Shown here: positions 28,457-38,462 of the stretch, piece by piece
Position numbering within the stretch: the stretch's first letter is position 1
Layout of the letters: each line of letters opens with the position of its first letter
Assembly: GCF_002282895.1 (NCBI RefSeq)
Contig: NZ_NRRB01000004.1
Coordinates: forward strand, 1-64,000
Length of the DNA stretch: 64,000 nucleotides
Direction of reading: 5' to 3'
Origin: Paraferrimonas haliotis
Lineage (GTDB): Bacteria > Pseudomonadota > Gammaproteobacteria > Enterobacterales > Shewanellaceae
Notes under the pieces: generated by a model
The model's database searches: none
The model's input: only the letters and a program-made list of their open reading frames with translations
Told to the model about the DNA's origin: nothing
Program-made: the position numbers and the translations under genes

Positions 28457-30130
28457 ATGGTGAACAAACCATGGCTTGAGAACTACCCTGAAGGTGTTTC
28501 TCCAGAATTACAAGAAAGCGACGATAAAACCTTAGTGGATGTATTTAATACAGCCGTCAATCGTTTTAATGACAATCCGGCCTACGACAACATGGGTGTG
28601 ACCATGACGTTTCGTAAGCTGGAAGAGCGCAGTAGAGCATTTGCAGCGTATCTTCAGCAAGACCTAAAGCTTAAAAAAGGCGACCGGGTTGCCATTATGA
28701 TGCCTAACTTGCTGCAATATCCGATAGCCTTGTTTGGTGCGCTTCGAGCCGGAATGGTTGTGGTTAACGTTAATCCGCTTTATACACCGCGAGAGCTTAA
28801 GCATCAGTTATGCGACGCTGAAGCAAAGGTATTGGTGGTGGTTTCAAACTTCGCCAACACCGTAGAAGCCGTCATTAAAGAAACCCCGGTTGAAAACGTC
28901 ATCATTACCAGCCTTGGCGATCAGCTCGGCACGGCGAAAGGTACCGTGGTGAACTTTGTGGTTAAGTACATCAAAAAAATGGTACCTAAATACCATATTC
29001 CCAATGCGCTTTCGTTCAAACAAGCGCTGCGCAAAGGTCGCAGACGTCAATACGTTAACCCTCGACTTAATGGCGATGATTTGGCGTTTTTGCAATACAC
29101 AGGTGGCACTACTGGGGTGTCGAAAGGCGCCATGCTGACGCACACCAACGTGGTATCGAACTTAAATCAGGTGGATCAATACTACAGCAAGCTGTTAGTT
29201 GAAAATGAAGAAGTTATCGTAACAGCGCTGCCGCTTTACCATATCTTCGCGCTGGTGGTAAACGGACTGCTGTTCTTAAAATTGGGCGCTCACAACATCC
29301 TCATTACCAATCCTCGTGATTTGCCGGCGTTCATCGCCGATTTGGAAAAATACCCATTTACCTGTTTAACCGGTGTGAACACGCTCTTTAACGCCCTTGT
29401 CCATAACGACGACTTCGCCAAAGTTGATTTTAGCCAACTGAAAATGTCGTTAGGCGGCGGTATGGCGGTGCAAAAAGCAGTGGCCGATAAGTGGATGGAA
29501 GTGACTAAGTGTCGCTTGCTTGAAGGCTATGGCCTTACCGAAAGCTCGCCTGTGCTCACGGTAGCACCGTCCGATTTACCAGCATACAATGGCTCCATTG
29601 GTTTGCCGATCCCAGGTACGGACTTGCGCATCGTTGATGATCAGGGCAAGCCATTACCACTGGGAGAAACCGGCGAAATTCAAGGTCGCGGTCCACAGGT
29701 GATGAAAGGTTACTGGAAACGTCCAGAAGCCACCGCAGAAACCGTTGATAAAGACGGTTGGTTGTCTACCGGTGACATTGGTTACATGGATGAGCGGGGC
29801 TACACCTTTATCGTGGACCGTAAAAAAGACATGATCTTGGTTTCGGGCTTCAATGTATTCCCTAACGAAGTGGAAGGCGTTGCTGTAACTCACCCAGCAA
29901 TTATCGAAGCCGCGGCAATTGGCGTGCCGCATCCGGTTTCTGGAGAAGAAGTGAAGCTGGTTGTGGTGTCTAACGACAGCAAACTTACCAAAGAAGATGT
30001 CATCAGCCATTGTCGTAAGAATCTCACTGGCTATAAGGTGCCTCGTCACGTAGAGTTTAGAGATGAGCTACCCAAAACAAATGTCGGTAAAATTTTACGA
30101 CGCTTGTTACGAGATGAGCAGCAAGCATAA
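28457..30130 (+). CDS. fadD: Long-chain-fatty-acid--CoA ligase FadD
   Basis: This is a 557-residue AMP-forming acyl-CoA synthetase, closely similar in size and motifs to E. coli Fad[18 protein letters not shown] (P-loop), [28 protein letters not shown] and [21 protein letters not shown]. It activates exogenous long-chain fatty acids at the inner membrane for beta-oxidation. AGGAGA lies just before ATG 28457. The following gene is rnd, as in E. coli. A hairpin separates the two. This is the second acyl-CoA ligase of the window. Confidence 0.95.
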   Translation: MVNKPWLENYPEGVSPELQESDDKTLVDVFNTAVNRFNDNPAYDNMGVTMTFRKLEERSRAFAAYLQQDLKLKKGDRVAIMMPNLLQYPIALFGALRAGMVVVNVNPLYTPRELKHQLCDAEAKVLVVVSNFANTVEAVIKETPVENVIITSLGDQLGTAKGTVVNFVVKYIKKMVPKYHIPNALSFKQALRKGRRRQYVNPRLNGDDLAFLQYTGGTTGVSKGAMLTHTNVVSNLNQVDQYYSKLLVENEEVIVTALPLYHIFALVVNGLLFLKLGAHNILITNPRDLPAFIADLEKYPFTCLTGVNTLFNALVHNDDFAKVDFSQLKMSLGGGMAVQKAVADKWMEVTKCRLLEGYGLTESSPVLTVAPSDLPAYNGSIGLPIPGTDLRIVDDQGKPLPLGETGEIQGRGPQVMKGYWKRPEATAETVDKDGWLSTGDIGYMDERGYTFIVDRKKDMILVSGFNVFPNEVEGVAVTHPAIIEAAAIGVPHPVSGEEVKLVVVSNDSKLTKEDVISHCRKNLTGYKVPRHVEFRDELPKTNVGKILRRLLRDEQQA

Positions 30131-30138
30131 TACGACAC

Positions 30139-30162
30139 AACAGCTGGCCTAGGTCAGCTGTT
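30139..30162 (+). terminator. Possible terminator between fadD and rnd
   Basis: AACAGCTG and CAGCTGTT pair across an 8-base centre that itself is nearly palindromic (CCTAGG). The following TTCTATTATT is only moderately T-rich, so termination may be partial. Confidence 0.5.
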
Positions 30163-30181
30163 CTATTATTGGAGAGGCTGA

Positions 30182-31297
30182 GTGCCAGATTATCAATACA
30201 TAGCAGAGCAGGGCGAGTTAGACCGATTGGTTGACGCCTATCAAACAGCAGAGGTTTTAAGTCTCGACACCGAATTTGTGCGGCAGCGAACCTACCATGC
30301 TGAATTTGGCTTGATTCAAATATACGACGGTGAGCAACTGGCTCTGATTGACCCAAGAGTAGGTCTTGACCTATCGGGATTTTGGGCGCTATTGACGGAT
30401 CCGACTATCGTTAAAGTGCTGCACAGCTGCTCAGAAGATTTGGACGTATTTGCCCATTACGGCAAAGTGATCCCAGCCCCTTTGTTTGACACCCAAATCG
30501 CCAGCGCTCTGTTAGGAGATGGACCGGCACTGGGTTATGCAAAATTGGTGGAGGAGCAACTGGGCATTAGCATAGATAAAGGTGAATCGAGAACCGATTG
30601 GACCCGCAGACCTCTATCTCAAGCGCAATTAAACTATGCCGCAAATGACGTGCTGTATTTACATCAAATATACCCGAAATTGGCTAAGCGCATTAATGAC
30701 AGCGAGCGCGAACAGTGGTTAACACAGGAGTGTCAGCGTTTGTGTGAAGGACGTTTGCTAACACCTAACCCAGAGCAGGCGTATTTGCGAGTAAAAGGCG
30801 CGGGTAAGCTTAGCCGGCCAGAGTTGGCCGTGTTAAGAGAGCTAGCCAGTTGGCGCTTAAACCAGGCCATGAGTCGCAATTTAGCGGTGGGGTTTGTGGT
30901 TAAAGACGCCGGCCTTTTAGATGTGGCAATGCGCATGCCAAAGAACGCTCCTCAGGTGAATCAGTTGTCATCCCTTACCGATCATGAAAAACGACGTCAC
31001 GCTAAAGCATTGGCGCAATGCGTGGTAGCGACTGATTTTGACGACCTACCGCCACAATTTGAACAAATCGCACTAAGCAATGCCTATAAGCAAGCGTTGA
31101 AACGCTTAAAAAGCACTGCACTAACCATAGCCGAGTCTCATCAGGTCGCAATTGAAACCTTGGCGCCTAAACGTTTGTTACACGAATACCTGTTGTGGCT
31201 GCATCATAAAAAAGAAGGTAAACAACCGCTGGTACTTAATGGCTGGCGCGGCAGTTTGTTAACCAGCAGCTTTGAATCGCTTGCTGTTCAAATCTAA
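30182..31297 (+). CDS. rnd: Ribonuclease D
   Basis: This is a 371-residue 3'-5' exoribonuclease of the DEDD family involved in tRNA 3' maturation. Asp29 and Glu31 lie in LSLDTEFVRQRTY (Exo I), Asp in SCSEDLDVF (Exo II), and Tyr and Asp in NYAANDVLYLHQ (Exo III). An HRDC domain spans about residues 210-290, beginning at SRPELAVLRELASWR. It starts with GTG, with GGAGAGG upstream. It follows fadD as in E. coli. Confidence 0.95.
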   Translation: MPDYQYIAEQGELDRLVDAYQTAEVLSLDTEFVRQRTYHAEFGLIQIYDGEQLALIDPRVGLDLSGFWALLTDPTIVKVLHSCSEDLDVFAHYGKVIPAPLFDTQIASALLGDGPALGYAKLVEEQLGISIDKGESRTDWTRRPLSQAQLNYAANDVLYLHQIYPKLAKRINDSEREQWLTQECQRLCEGRLLTPNPEQAYLRVKGAGKLSRPELAVLRELASWRLNQAMSRNLAVGFVVKDAGLLDVAMRMPKNAPQVNQLSSLTDHEKRRHAKALAQCVVATDFDDLPPQFEQIALSNAYKQALKRLKSTALTIAESHQVAIETLAPKRLLHEYLLWLHHKKEGKQPLVLNGWRGSLLTSSFESLAVQI

Positions 31298-31372
31298 CTT
31301 TTAGCAACTCGATGCTGTCGCCAATATTGGATGTGGTATAGTACGCCAGATTTTGTGAATAGAGCGTAATTA

Positions 31373-31651
31373 ATGAAAATTTGTGCCGTATATAAGAGTA
31401 CTCGTCGCGCGGATACTTATCTGTATCTGAAGAGTAAAGACGATTTTAGCTGTTTGCCTGAAGCGCTTTCCAACTTGTTTGGAGCGCCAAAATTTGTGAT
31501 GTTATTGCCAATATCCAAGTTAGAAAAGTTGGCCATGGCTGACATTGAATTGGTAAAAGCGGATTTGTTAGAAAAGGGCTTCTATTTACAACTGCCACCA
31601 CCGCAAGAAGATTTGCTCAAGCAGCACAGAGCACAACAAAAACAAGATTAA
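31373..31651 (+). CDS. ycgL: YcgL domain protein
   Basis: This 92-residue protein has the whole YcgL domain: CAVYKSTRRADTYLYL at the start, LFGAPKFVMLLPI in the middle and EKGFYLQLPPP near the end. The family is small, gammaproteobacterial and of unknown function, and typically sits near rnd or ycgN. It is followed after 16 bases by the transglycosylase-like gene. TATAGT at about 31337-31342 may be its -10. Confidence 0.92.
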   Translation: MKICAVYKSTRRADTYLYLKSKDDFSCLPEALSNLFGAPKFVMLLPISKLEKLAMADIELVKADLLEKGFYLQLPPPQEDLLKQHRAQQKQD

Positions 31652-31667
31652 TAAAACAAGGATGATT

Positions 31668-32642
31668 ATGCGCTACTTTATTGGCTTAATTTTAGGGTTA
31701 GGTTGTGTGTTCACAGCCACAGCGGCTACAAGTTTTGACAGTTACAGCGATTATGTGGCTCATGTAGAAAAGCAAGCGGTTGCCAGCGGTATGACTGAAT
31801 CGCGTATTAAGCCTATCTTGTCGAGTGTAAAACGCTATAAGCGCATGAGCGTTGAAAGCCCATTAGCGGAAGAAGCGCCAGAGATGAATTTAGAGCGCTA
31901 CCTGCGTCAATATGCCCCCATGGATAAGGTGCGGCAAGTGCGCAGCTATTATAATGATCACCAAGCCCTGTTTGAACAAATTGATGCAGCCTACGGCGTG
32001 CAAGTGCGCTTTATCGTGGCCAAGTGGGCTTTGTTGCATGACTTTGGTAGAGAGCAGGGCAGTTTTCCTGCGTTGTCAGTGTTAATCAGTCGCGGATACG
32101 CTGACCAAGATAACGCCTATTGGATGGAACAAACCCTTGCCGCGTTGCAGCTAGTTGTCTCTGGGCAATATCGATTGGAGCAACTAACCAGCAACGGCGA
32201 TGGTTTGCTAGGGCCGTATTTACTGTCTCCGACGCAGCTTCTTAGTTATGGTGTAGATTACGACAATGACGGTCGAATCGATGTTTGGAATAACCTGGGT
32301 GATATTATGGCAACCTTAGCCAATGAGCTTAGTGAGCAGGGCTGGGACCGTCGACGCACTTGGGGACGACAAGCAAAGCTCACCGAAGCCTTAGACGCAT
32401 CACTGTTTAATTTTGAAACGGTGCAATCGTTGGCCAATTGGGAAGCCTTAGGCGTTACCGCTTGGGACGGTGGTCGACTACCTCAAATCTCTAATATGGA
32501 TGTTGGCTTGGTTGTGCCGGATGGTATCGAAGGACGTATTTACATAGGCTACCCCAATTTCAAATTGCTGATGGGAGAGTCATTTCCATTTTATCAAGCG
32601 ATTGCGACCGCCTATTTGGCGGATCGGATCAAGTTTCAATAA
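31668..32642 (+). CDS. MltB-like lytic transglycosylase homologue lacking the catalytic Glu
   Basis: The 324-residue exported protein has a signal peptide ending near TATAA and the MltB-type layout: FDSYVxH-like start, Y-G-V segment near residue 109, calcium-loop-like YDNDGRIDVWNNLGDIMATLANEL, and TAWDGGRLP to the C-terminus. In active MltB enzymes the helix after YGV carries W-G-x-E-x-x-(W/Y/F)-G, whose Glu is the catalyst. Here the same place reads KWALLHDFG (about residues 119-127), with Leu123 for Glu. The later GAMGYGQFMPS block is replaced by GLLGPYLLSPTQL. Both point to a non-catalytic peptidoglycan-binding homologue. ATG 31668 has AAGGA five bases upstream; ATG 31662 overlaps that site. 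It lies between ycgL and ycgN. Confidence 0.8.
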   Translation: MRYFIGLILGLGCVFTATAATSFDSYSDYVAHVEKQAVASGMTESRIKPILSSVKRYKRMSVESPLAEEAPEMNLERYLRQYAPMDKVRQVRSYYNDHQALFEQIDAAYGVQVRFIVAKWALLHDFGREQGSFPALSVLISRGYADQDNAYWMEQTLAALQLVVSGQYRLEQLTSNGDGLLGPYLLSPTQLLSYGVDYDNDGRIDVWNNLGDIMATLANELSEQGWDRRRTWGRQAKLTEALDASLFNFETVQSLANWEALGVTAWDGGRLPQISNMDVGLVVPDGIEGRIYIGYPNFKLLMGESFPFYQAIATAYLADRIKFQ

Positions 32643-32665
32643 CCAGTCATAGGTAAGGTTGTAAG

Positions 32666-33124
32666 TTGGCGTCGAAATACAAAGCTGGAACGGGTTTTTG
32701 GGAAACCAAATCATTATCAGAGCTAACCAGCGACGAGTGGGAACAACTGTGTGATGGTTGCGGCAAGTGCTGCCTCAATAAAGTCATCGATGACGACACC
32801 GACGATATTTATTACACCGAGGTGGCCTGTAAACTCTTAGATGACAAGAGCTGCCAGTGTAAGCAATATGAGACCCGATTTAAGTACGTGCCGGATTGCG
32901 TCACCATTACCCTAGAGAATATCGAGTCACTGCCTTGGTTACCTAATAGTTGTGCGTATAAGCGCTTGTATTACGGTGAGTCGCTTCCCAAATGGCATTA
33001 CCTAATTGCTGGCGATAAGCGAAAAATGCACAGAAAGCAAAAGTCGGTGCAGGGTAAAACCATTTGCGAAACTCAAATAAAAGAATTGCAGGACCATATC
33101 GTCATATGGCCCATCATGGACTAG
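32666..33124 (+). CDS. ycgN: YcgN family (UPF0260) cysteine-cluster protein
   Basis: The 152-residue protein matches YcgN: FWETKSLSELTSDEWEQLCDGCGKCCLNK at the start, then more cysteines in DKSCQCKQYETR and PDCVTITLEN. The C-x2-C-x3-CC pattern suggests metal or Fe-S binding (YkgJ-type). Function is unknown. The start is TTG 32666 with AAGG seven bases upstream; no better ATG or GTG exists. Its stop overlaps that of the convergent yceF in CTAG (33121-33124). Confidence 0.93.
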   Translation: MASKYKAGTGFWETKSLSELTSDEWEQLCDGCGKCCLNKVIDDDTDDIYYTEVACKLLDDKSCQCKQYETRFKYVPDCVTITLENIESLPWLPNSCAYKRLYYGESLPKWHYLIAGDKRKMHRKQKSVQGKTICETQIKELQDHIVIWPIMD

Positions 33125-33726
33125 CGCTGTTTAGCGGCGAGTTGAGTTAATACATCCACACCGGACTGTTGCAGCATCTCTAATAGCGAGATTAATGGCA
33201 GTCCGATTAGAGTATTGGGGTCACGGCCTTCTAAGCGGTCAAATAGCGCAATACCTAAGCCTTCACTTTTAAAGCTTCCAGCGCATTGGTAAGGCTGCTC
33301 TGTGAGCAAGTAACCTTCAATTTGTTGTTCCGTTAACGCTTTAAAATGCACCTTAAACGGCTCCACCAAACTTTGGTAGCTATCGTTACTGCTGTCATAC
33401 AAGCATAAGCCGGTGTAAAAGGTCACCACTTTGCCACTGGCTTGTTGAAGTTGTTTAACGGCGTTGTCATGCTGGTATGGCTTACCTAGAATTTGGTCGC
33501 CGTTAAGCGCCACTTGATCGCTGCCAATAATCAGCGCATTGGGGTGCTGCTTAGCAACGGCTCGTGCTTTTTCGATGGCTAAGCGTTCGACTAACTGTGG
33601 CGCACTTTCGCCACAGAGTGCGGTTTCATCGACCTCGGGCTTGGCTGTTTTAAAATCAATGTTAAGTTTTTCTAAAATTGCTTTTCTAAACACCGAAGTG
33701 GAGGCTAAAATAATGGTTTTAGACAT
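33121..33726 (-). CDS. yceF: Maf-like nucleotide pyrophosphatase YceF
   Basis: This is a 201-residue Maf-family nucleoside triphosphate pyrophosphatase; the YceF group prefers m7GTP and so may keep methylated nucleotides out of RNA. The start IILASTSVFRKAILEKL, PEVDET, IGSDQVALNGDQILGKP and LEGRDPNTLIGLPL are the family blocks. Position, divergent from yceD-rpmF-plsX, is the same as in E. coli and separates it from the other Maf (YhdE). Confidence 0.94.
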   Translation of the reverse strand: MSKTIILASTSVFRKAILEKLNIDFKTAKPEVDETALCGESAPQLVERLAIEKARAVAKQHPNALIIGSDQVALNGDQILGKPYQHDNAVKQLQQASGKVVTFYTGLCLYDSSNDSYQSLVEPFKVHFKALTEQQIEGYLLTEQPYQCAGSFKSEGLGIALFDRLEGRDPNTLIGLPLISLLEMLQQSGVDVLTQLAAKQR

Positions 33727-33801
33727 AGGAATGCACTGCTGAAATTGGGCAAATTAAGCCGTAAATAGGATAAGTTGGACAAGCTTAACCTTGGTTGCAG
33801 G

Positions 33802-33834
33802 CTTGGGCAAGAGAGATATCTCTCAAAGCCCGAG
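33802..33834. promoter_or_regulatory. Palindrome upstream of the yceD-fab promoter
   Basis: GAGAGATATCTCTC at 33811-33824 is a perfect 14-base palindrome. It is framed by GGGC (33805-33808) and GCCC (33828-33831), and three further weak pairs extend the dyad to about 33 bases. It lies about 54 bases before the -35 of the yceD promoter, in the divergent yceF/yceD gap. It could be an operator or a transcript hairpin; no known regulator site matches. Confidence 0.5.
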
Positions 33835-33887
33835 GCTAAAAGGGTGTTAGCGGTGTTGGATAACACAACAAAGGCGAACAAGATCCC

Positions 33888-33915
33888 TTGACAATAGCCC
33901 TAAGCTCGGTAGAAT
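33888..33915 (+). promoter_or_regulatory. Sigma70-type promoter for yceD-rpmF-plsX-fab
   Basis: A perfect -35 TTGACA and a -10 TAGAAT are spaced by 16 bases. Transcription would begin near 33922, about 30 bases before yceD. It is the best promoter match in the window. Confidence 0.75.
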
Positions 33916-33951
33916 GCGCCTCCTGTGCGGATTGTTTGAGAATGCGCGCCT

Positions 33952-34476
33952 ATGCAACAAATTAAGATACCGGTTACCATCGATCCGGTTCGAGCAGCTA
34001 ATAAACGGCTTGAATACCAAGGAGTTATCCCTGGTAGACAGCTAAAGCGATTGAACGGGATTTGTGCCGGCGACTGTTCCGAAGTGACGGTGTCATTGGA
34101 ATGCGGAGTTGATGTTCAAGGGATAGTCTACCTGAGAGGGAAGGCTGTGACGGAGCTCACCTTGGAGTGCCAACGCTGTATGACGCCATTTAACACAGAG
34201 GTAATGGTCGACTTTTGTTTTACGCCTGTAAAGGATGAAACAAAAATCGATGAGCTCCCGGATATGTATGATCCGATTGTAGTGAATGAGATTGGCGAAA
34301 TTCACCTACATCAGTTAATCGAAGATGAACTGATTGTAGCCATGCCTATTATTGCCATGCACCGTGAAGGTGAGTGTCAGATGGGTAGCCAAGATCTTAC
34401 CGTTGGTAAGGTTGAAGATGTGCAAGAGGAACGTCCAAATCCGTTTGCCGTGTTAGAGAAGCTGAAGAGCAAGTAA
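33952..34476 (+). CDS. yceD: YceD/DUF177 family protein (23S rRNA accumulation)
   Basis: This 174-residue protein is of the DUF177 family, needed for normal 23S rRNA levels in bacteria and plastids. The central [18 protein letters not shown] and the [13 protein letters not shown] block are typical. The C-terminus ends [10 protein letters not shown], the family signature. rpmF starts 16 bases later, the universal pairing. Confidence 0.94.
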   Translation: MQQIKIPVTIDPVRAANKRLEYQGVIPGRQLKRLNGICAGDCSEVTVSLECGVDVQGIVYLRGKAVTELTLECQRCMTPFNTEVMVDFCFTPVKDETKIDELPDMYDPIVVNEIGEIHLHQLIEDELIVAMPIIAMHREGECQMGSQDLTVGKVEDVQEERPNPFAVLEKLKSK

Positions 34477-34492
34477 TCAGGAGACTAGGTCA

Positions 34493-34663
34493 ATGGCCGT
34501 ACAACAGAATCGTAAAACCCGTTCAAAGCGTGGCATGCGTCGTTCACACGATGCTTTGACTACCACTCAATTGTCAGTGGATAGCCAAACCGGTGAGAAA
34601 CACTTGCGTCACCACGTGACTGCAGACGGTTTCTACCGTGGTCAAAAGGTTGTCAACAAGTAG
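34493..34663 (+). CDS. rpmF: 50S ribosomal protein bL32
   Basis: This 56-residue basic protein starts [20 protein letters not shown] and ends GQKVVNK, matching bL32 of gammaproteobacteria. It is the cysteine-free (C-minus) form, as in E. coli, so no zinc is bound. It lies between yceD and plsX, with AGGAGA about ten bases before the start. Confidence 0.97.
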   Translation: MAVQQNRKTRSKRGMRRSHDALTTTQLSVDSQTGEKHLRHHVTADGFYRGQKVVNK

Positions 34664-34673
34664 TTGACTGCCC

Positions 34674-35702
34674 ATGACTAATCTGACGCTTGCGTTAGAT
34701 GCCATGGGGGGCGATCATGGCCCCCAAATGATAGTGCCTGCCGCCGTGCAGGCACTTGAACATTCCCCGCTTCTAAAAATCATTCTTGTTGGTGATGAGA
34801 GGGTGCTATCCCCAATTCTTCGTCAACATCAAGCCCAATTACATCCACGACTCATCGTTAAACACGCCGCTCAGGTTGTGGCAATGGACGAGCGACCTCT
34901 TTCCGCTCTACGTAATAAAAAAGCCTCTTCAATGCGAATAGCGCTTGATTTGGTGGAGCAAGGAAAAGCCGACGGTTGCGTAAGTGCTGGCAATACCGGT
35001 GCCTTGATGACCATGGCCAAGGTGTTGTTAAAAACCCTGCCTGGTATCGACAGACCGGCCCTGATTACCGGCATGCCGTCGATAAATCAAACACCCACTT
35101 ATATGCTGGATTTGGGGGCTAACATCTCCTGTGATTCAGAATTGTTGTTTCAATTTGCTGTAATGGGCGCGGCCATAGCTGAGACCGTCGACAACATTAA
35201 GTCACCAAGAATCGCGCTGTTAAACGTTGGCGTTGAAGACATGAAGGGCAACGATCAGGTTCAGCAAGCGGCGCAATTGCTCAAAGACACTAAGCAACTC
35301 AATTATATTGGCTTTATTGAAGGTGACCGAATATACAGCGGTGACGTAGATGTTATTGTTTGTGATGGGTTCGTCGGCAACATCGCCCTGAAAAGCAGTG
35401 AAGGTGTGGCTCGTTTAATGGCGGATAAAATTCGAGCCAGTCTGAATCGTTCACTTATTACTCGATATTTCGCTCGAGTATTTTCTTCCAAACTCAATTC
35501 CGGTTTGAATCAGATGAACCCCGACCACTACAATGGTGCAAGTTTGATAGGATTGCGCAGCATTGTAGTAAAAAGCCATGGAAATGCTGATCAAGCTGCA
35601 TTTACCCAAGCAATCAACTTGGCAATCATGGAAGTCGAGCGTTCACTGCCGCAAAAGGTGACCGAGCGTTTAGAACAAATACTGTTGGATAAGAGCAACT
35701 AG
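34674..35702 (+). CDS. plsX: Phosphate acyltransferase PlsX
   Basis: PlsX converts acyl-ACP to acyl phosphate, the substrate of PlsY, linking fatty-acid and phospholipid synthesis. The 342-residue protein starts [14 protein letters not shown] and contains [28 protein letters not shown] and VVKSHGNAD, all family blocks. The start is 10 bases after rpmF. It is peripheral to the inner membrane. Confidence 0.97.
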   Translation: MTNLTLALDAMGGDHGPQMIVPAAVQALEHSPLLKIILVGDERVLSPILRQHQAQLHPRLIVKHAAQVVAMDERPLSALRNKKASSMRIALDLVEQGKADGCVSAGNTGALMTMAKVLLKTLPGIDRPALITGMPSINQTPTYMLDLGANISCDSELLFQFAVMGAAIAETVDNIKSPRIALLNVGVEDMKGNDQVQQAAQLLKDTKQLNYIGFIEGDRIYSGDVDVIVCDGFVGNIALKSSEGVARLMADKIRASLNRSLITRYFARVFSSKLNSGLNQMNPDHYNGASLIGLRSIVVKSHGNADQAAFTQAINLAIMEVERSLPQKVTERLEQILLDKSN

Positions 35703-35712
35703 ACATTAGTTT

Positions 35713-36672
35713 ATGAACACAAAAATTCTCGGCACAGGCAGCTATTTGCCTGAGCAAGTTCGTAGCAATCAAGATCTCGAAAAAATGGTTGATACCTCAG
35801 ATTCTTGGATTGTAGAACGAACAGGTATTTCTGAGCGTCGCATTGCCGCCAGTGAAGAATCTGTTTCCTCGATGGGCTATCAGGCCTCTTTAAAAGCATT
35901 AGAAATGGCCGGTGTTGAGCCCTCTGAGCTGGACATGATAGTGGTGGGTACCACATCCGGTGATAATGCCTTTCCGGCATCGGCCTGTGAAATTCAGGCC
36001 ATGCTTGGCGTTAAAAACATTCCATGTTTTGACGTCGCCGCCGCATGTTCAGGCTTTATTTACGCGTTGGCGGTTGCAGATAAATTTGTAAAGACCGGCG
36101 ATGCCAAAAAAGTACTGGTGATTGGCGCCGATATTTTATCTCGTTTGTGCGACGAAGCGGATCGCTCCACCATCATCTTATTTGGCGACGGTGCCGGTGC
36201 TGCAGTAGTTGGCGCAAGTGAAGAAAGCGGGATTATTTCAACGCATTTACATGCTGATGGCGCCTATGGCGATCTGCTTAAATGCACACTCAACCAGCGT
36301 ACGGTAGAAAGTGGCAAAGCCTCTGAATACATTCACATGTCTGGCAATGAAGTGTTTAAAGTCGCGGTCACTCAGTTGGCCAATGTGGTTGAGCAGACGG
36401 TAACGGCCAATAACATTGATAAATCGGATATCGATTGGCTGGTGCCGCACCAAGCAAACTACCGAATCATTAAAGCCACCGCTCGTAAGCTAAACATGGA
36501 TATGGAGCAGGTGGTACTTACCTTGGACCGACACGGCAATACGTCAGCCGCATCGGTGCCTATTGCCCTTGATGAAGCCATTAGAGATGGCCGCATTCAG
36601 CGGGGTCAAATTTTATTACTTGAAGCGTTTGGAGCCGGATTTACTTGGGGCTCGGCGCTGGTTAAATTCTAA
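35713..36672 (+). CDS. fabH: Beta-ketoacyl-ACP synthase III
   Basis: FabH starts fatty-acid synthesis by condensing acetyl-CoA with malonyl-ACP. The 319-residue thiolase-fold enzyme has Cys112 in [10 protein letters not shown], His in [12 protein letters not shown] and Asn in [11 protein letters not shown], the full Cys-His-Asn triad. It follows plsX after 10 bases in the conserved order. Confidence 0.98.
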   Translation: MNTKILGTGSYLPEQVRSNQDLEKMVDTSDSWIVERTGISERRIAASEESVSSMGYQASLKALEMAGVEPSELDMIVVGTTSGDNAFPASACEIQAMLGVKNIPCFDVAAACSGFIYALAVADKFVKTGDAKKVLVIGADILSRLCDEADRSTIILFGDGAGAAVVGASEESGIISTHLHADGAYGDLLKCTLNQRTVESGKASEYIHMSGNEVFKVAVTQLANVVEQTVTANNIDKSDIDWLVPHQANYRIIKATARKLNMDMEQVVLTLDRHGNTSAASVPIALDEAIRDGRIQRGQILLLEAFGAGFTWGSALVKF

Positions 36673-36681
36673 GGAATGAAC

Positions 36682-37602
36682 ATGTCAAAAACCGCTTTTG
36701 TTTTTCCGGGACAAGGGTCTCAGTCTGTCGGTATGTTAGCCGACGTATTGGAAAATTCATTCGCAGCCCAACAAATCTTCGAGCAAGCCAATGAGGCGTT
36801 AGGTTACGACCTAAAAGCCTTGGTTTTAGATGGGCCGGCAGAATCACTGAATCAAACCGATAAAACCCAACCGGCGTTATTAACCGCCAGTGTTGCATTG
36901 TGGCGAACTTATTTGGCCAATGGCGGTGAAAAACCTGTCTTGCTCGCTGGACACAGTTTGGGTGAATACTCAGCACTGGTGTGTGCCGGCGTCATCGATT
37001 TTAACGATGCGGTAAAGCTGGTTGAACTGCGCGGTCAATTGATGCAAAAAGCGGTTGCTGCAGGTGAAGGTGCTATGTACGCCATCATTGGTCTTGATGA
37101 CGACGCAATTGCCGCTGCCTGCGATCAAGCTGCTCAAGGTGAAGTTGTGAGCCCGGTAAACTTTAATAGCCCCGGCCAGGTGGTCATTGCCGGTAATAAA
37201 GCGGCCGTAGAACGTGCTGGTGCTTTGTGCAAAGAAGCCGGTGCGAAACGTGCACTGCCATTACCTGTGAGTGTGCCATCTCATTGTGCGTTGATGAAGC
37301 CCGCCGCCGATGAGCTTGCTAAAGCGCTTGAAACCATTGAGTTTACTCAGCCAGAAATTAACGTCATTAATAACGTTGATGTGGCTCAAGCACGCACTGC
37401 CGCTGACATCAAAGACGCGTTAGTGCGTCAATTATATTGCCCTGTACGTTGGACAGAAACCGTCAATGCAATGGCCGCAGAAGGGGTTGATAACCTTGTA
37501 GAGTGTGGTCCAGGCAAAGTGCTAACTGGCTTAACGAAACGAATTAACAAAGCAGTATCAGCTAAGGCGTTTAACACCCAAGCTGATATTGATGCCCTTT
37601 AG
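36682..37602 (+). CDS. fabD: Malonyl CoA-ACP transacylase
   Basis: FabD moves malonyl from CoA to ACP. The 306-residue protein has the start MSKTAFVFPGQGSQSVGML, the nucleophile Ser in LLAGHSLGEYSAL and the partner His in VSVPSHCALMKPAA. ATG 36682 has AAGGA six bases upstream; ATG 36676 overlaps that site and is less likely. Confidence 0.98.
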   Translation: MSKTAFVFPGQGSQSVGMLADVLENSFAAQQIFEQANEALGYDLKALVLDGPAESLNQTDKTQPALLTASVALWRTYLANGGEKPVLLAGHSLGEYSALVCAGVIDFNDAVKLVELRGQLMQKAVAAGEGAMYAIIGLDDDAIAAACDQAAQGEVVSPVNFNSPGQVVIAGNKAAVERAGALCKEAGAKRALPLPVSVPSHCALMKPAADELAKALETIEFTQPEINVINNVDVAQARTAADIKDALVRQLYCPVRWTETVNAMAAEGVDNLVECGPGKVLTGLTKRINKAVSAKAFNTQADIDAL

Positions 37603-37627
37603 AAATTTAAACAAAAAGGATTAATTG

Positions 37628-38374
37628 ATGAGCATCAGTTTTGACTTAAACGGTAAAGTCGCTCTGGTTACCGGTGCTAGCCGTGGTATTGGACGTGCAA
37701 TCGCAGAAACCTTAGCCAGTGCCGGTGCAACCGTGATTGGAACTGCTACCAGTGAGCGTGGCGCTGCTGCTATTGGCGAATACCTTGGTGAACAAGGCCA
37801 TGGTATGGTGTTAAATGTCACCGATAAAGAGTCAATTGCCGCTTTATTCACTCAGATCAAAGAAAAAGCCGGTAGTGTTGATATCTTAGTTAATAACGCA
37901 GGCATCACCCGCGATAACCTAATGATGCGCATGAAAGACGATGAGTGGGACGATATCATCGCTACCAACTTAAGTTCTGTCTTTCATTTGACCAAGCAGG
38001 TATTGCGTCCAATGATGAAAGCGCGTTCAGGCCGCATCATTAATATTGGTTCAGTCATCGGTACCATGGGTAACGCTGGTCAAGCCAACTATGGTGCAGC
38101 AAAAGCCGGTCTATTAGGCTTTACTAAGTCGTTAGCTCGGGAAGTGGCCAGTCGTAACATTACCGTGAATGCCATTGCACCTGGATTTATCCAGACAGAT
38201 ATGACAGATGAGTTGACTGAAGAGCAACAATCCGGAATCATGTCTCAAGTACCAATGGCGCGTTTGGGCCAACCGCAAGAAATTGCGCAAACGGTCGCGT
38301 TTTTGGCATCGGATGCAGCTGGATACATAACGGGCGAGACTTTGCACGTTAATGGCGGCATGTACATGGTTTAA
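37628..38374 (+). CDS. fabG: 3-oxoacyl-ACP reductase FabG
   Basis: This is an NADPH-dependent short-chain dehydrogenase (248 residues). The cofactor loop is VTGASRGIGRAIAE, followed by NNAGITRDNLMMRM, the catalytic Ser in NIGSVIGTMGNAGQ and Tyr/Lys in ANYGAAKAG. ATG 37628 with AAAGGA seven bases upstream is the likely start. A 161-base gap with its own promoter separates it from acpP. Confidence 0.98.
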   Translation: MSISFDLNGKVALVTGASRGIGRAIAETLASAGATVIGTATSERGAAAIGEYLGEQGHGMVLNVTDKESIAALFTQIKEKAGSVDILVNNAGITRDNLMMRMKDDEWDDIIATNLSSVFHLTKQVLRPMMKARSGRIINIGSVIGTMGNAGQANYGAAKAGLLGFTKSLAREVASRNITVNAIAPGFIQTDMTDELTEEQQSGIMSQVPMARLGQPQEIAQTVAFLASDAAGYITGETLHVNGGMYMV

Positions 38375-38462
38375 TGCAGTCACTGCATTGAAAAGTTACG
38401 AACTAGTAGAGAAAAAGTGTGAGTCGGGTGGTATTTTCGTGGTTAGACCACAATTTTCCGGC

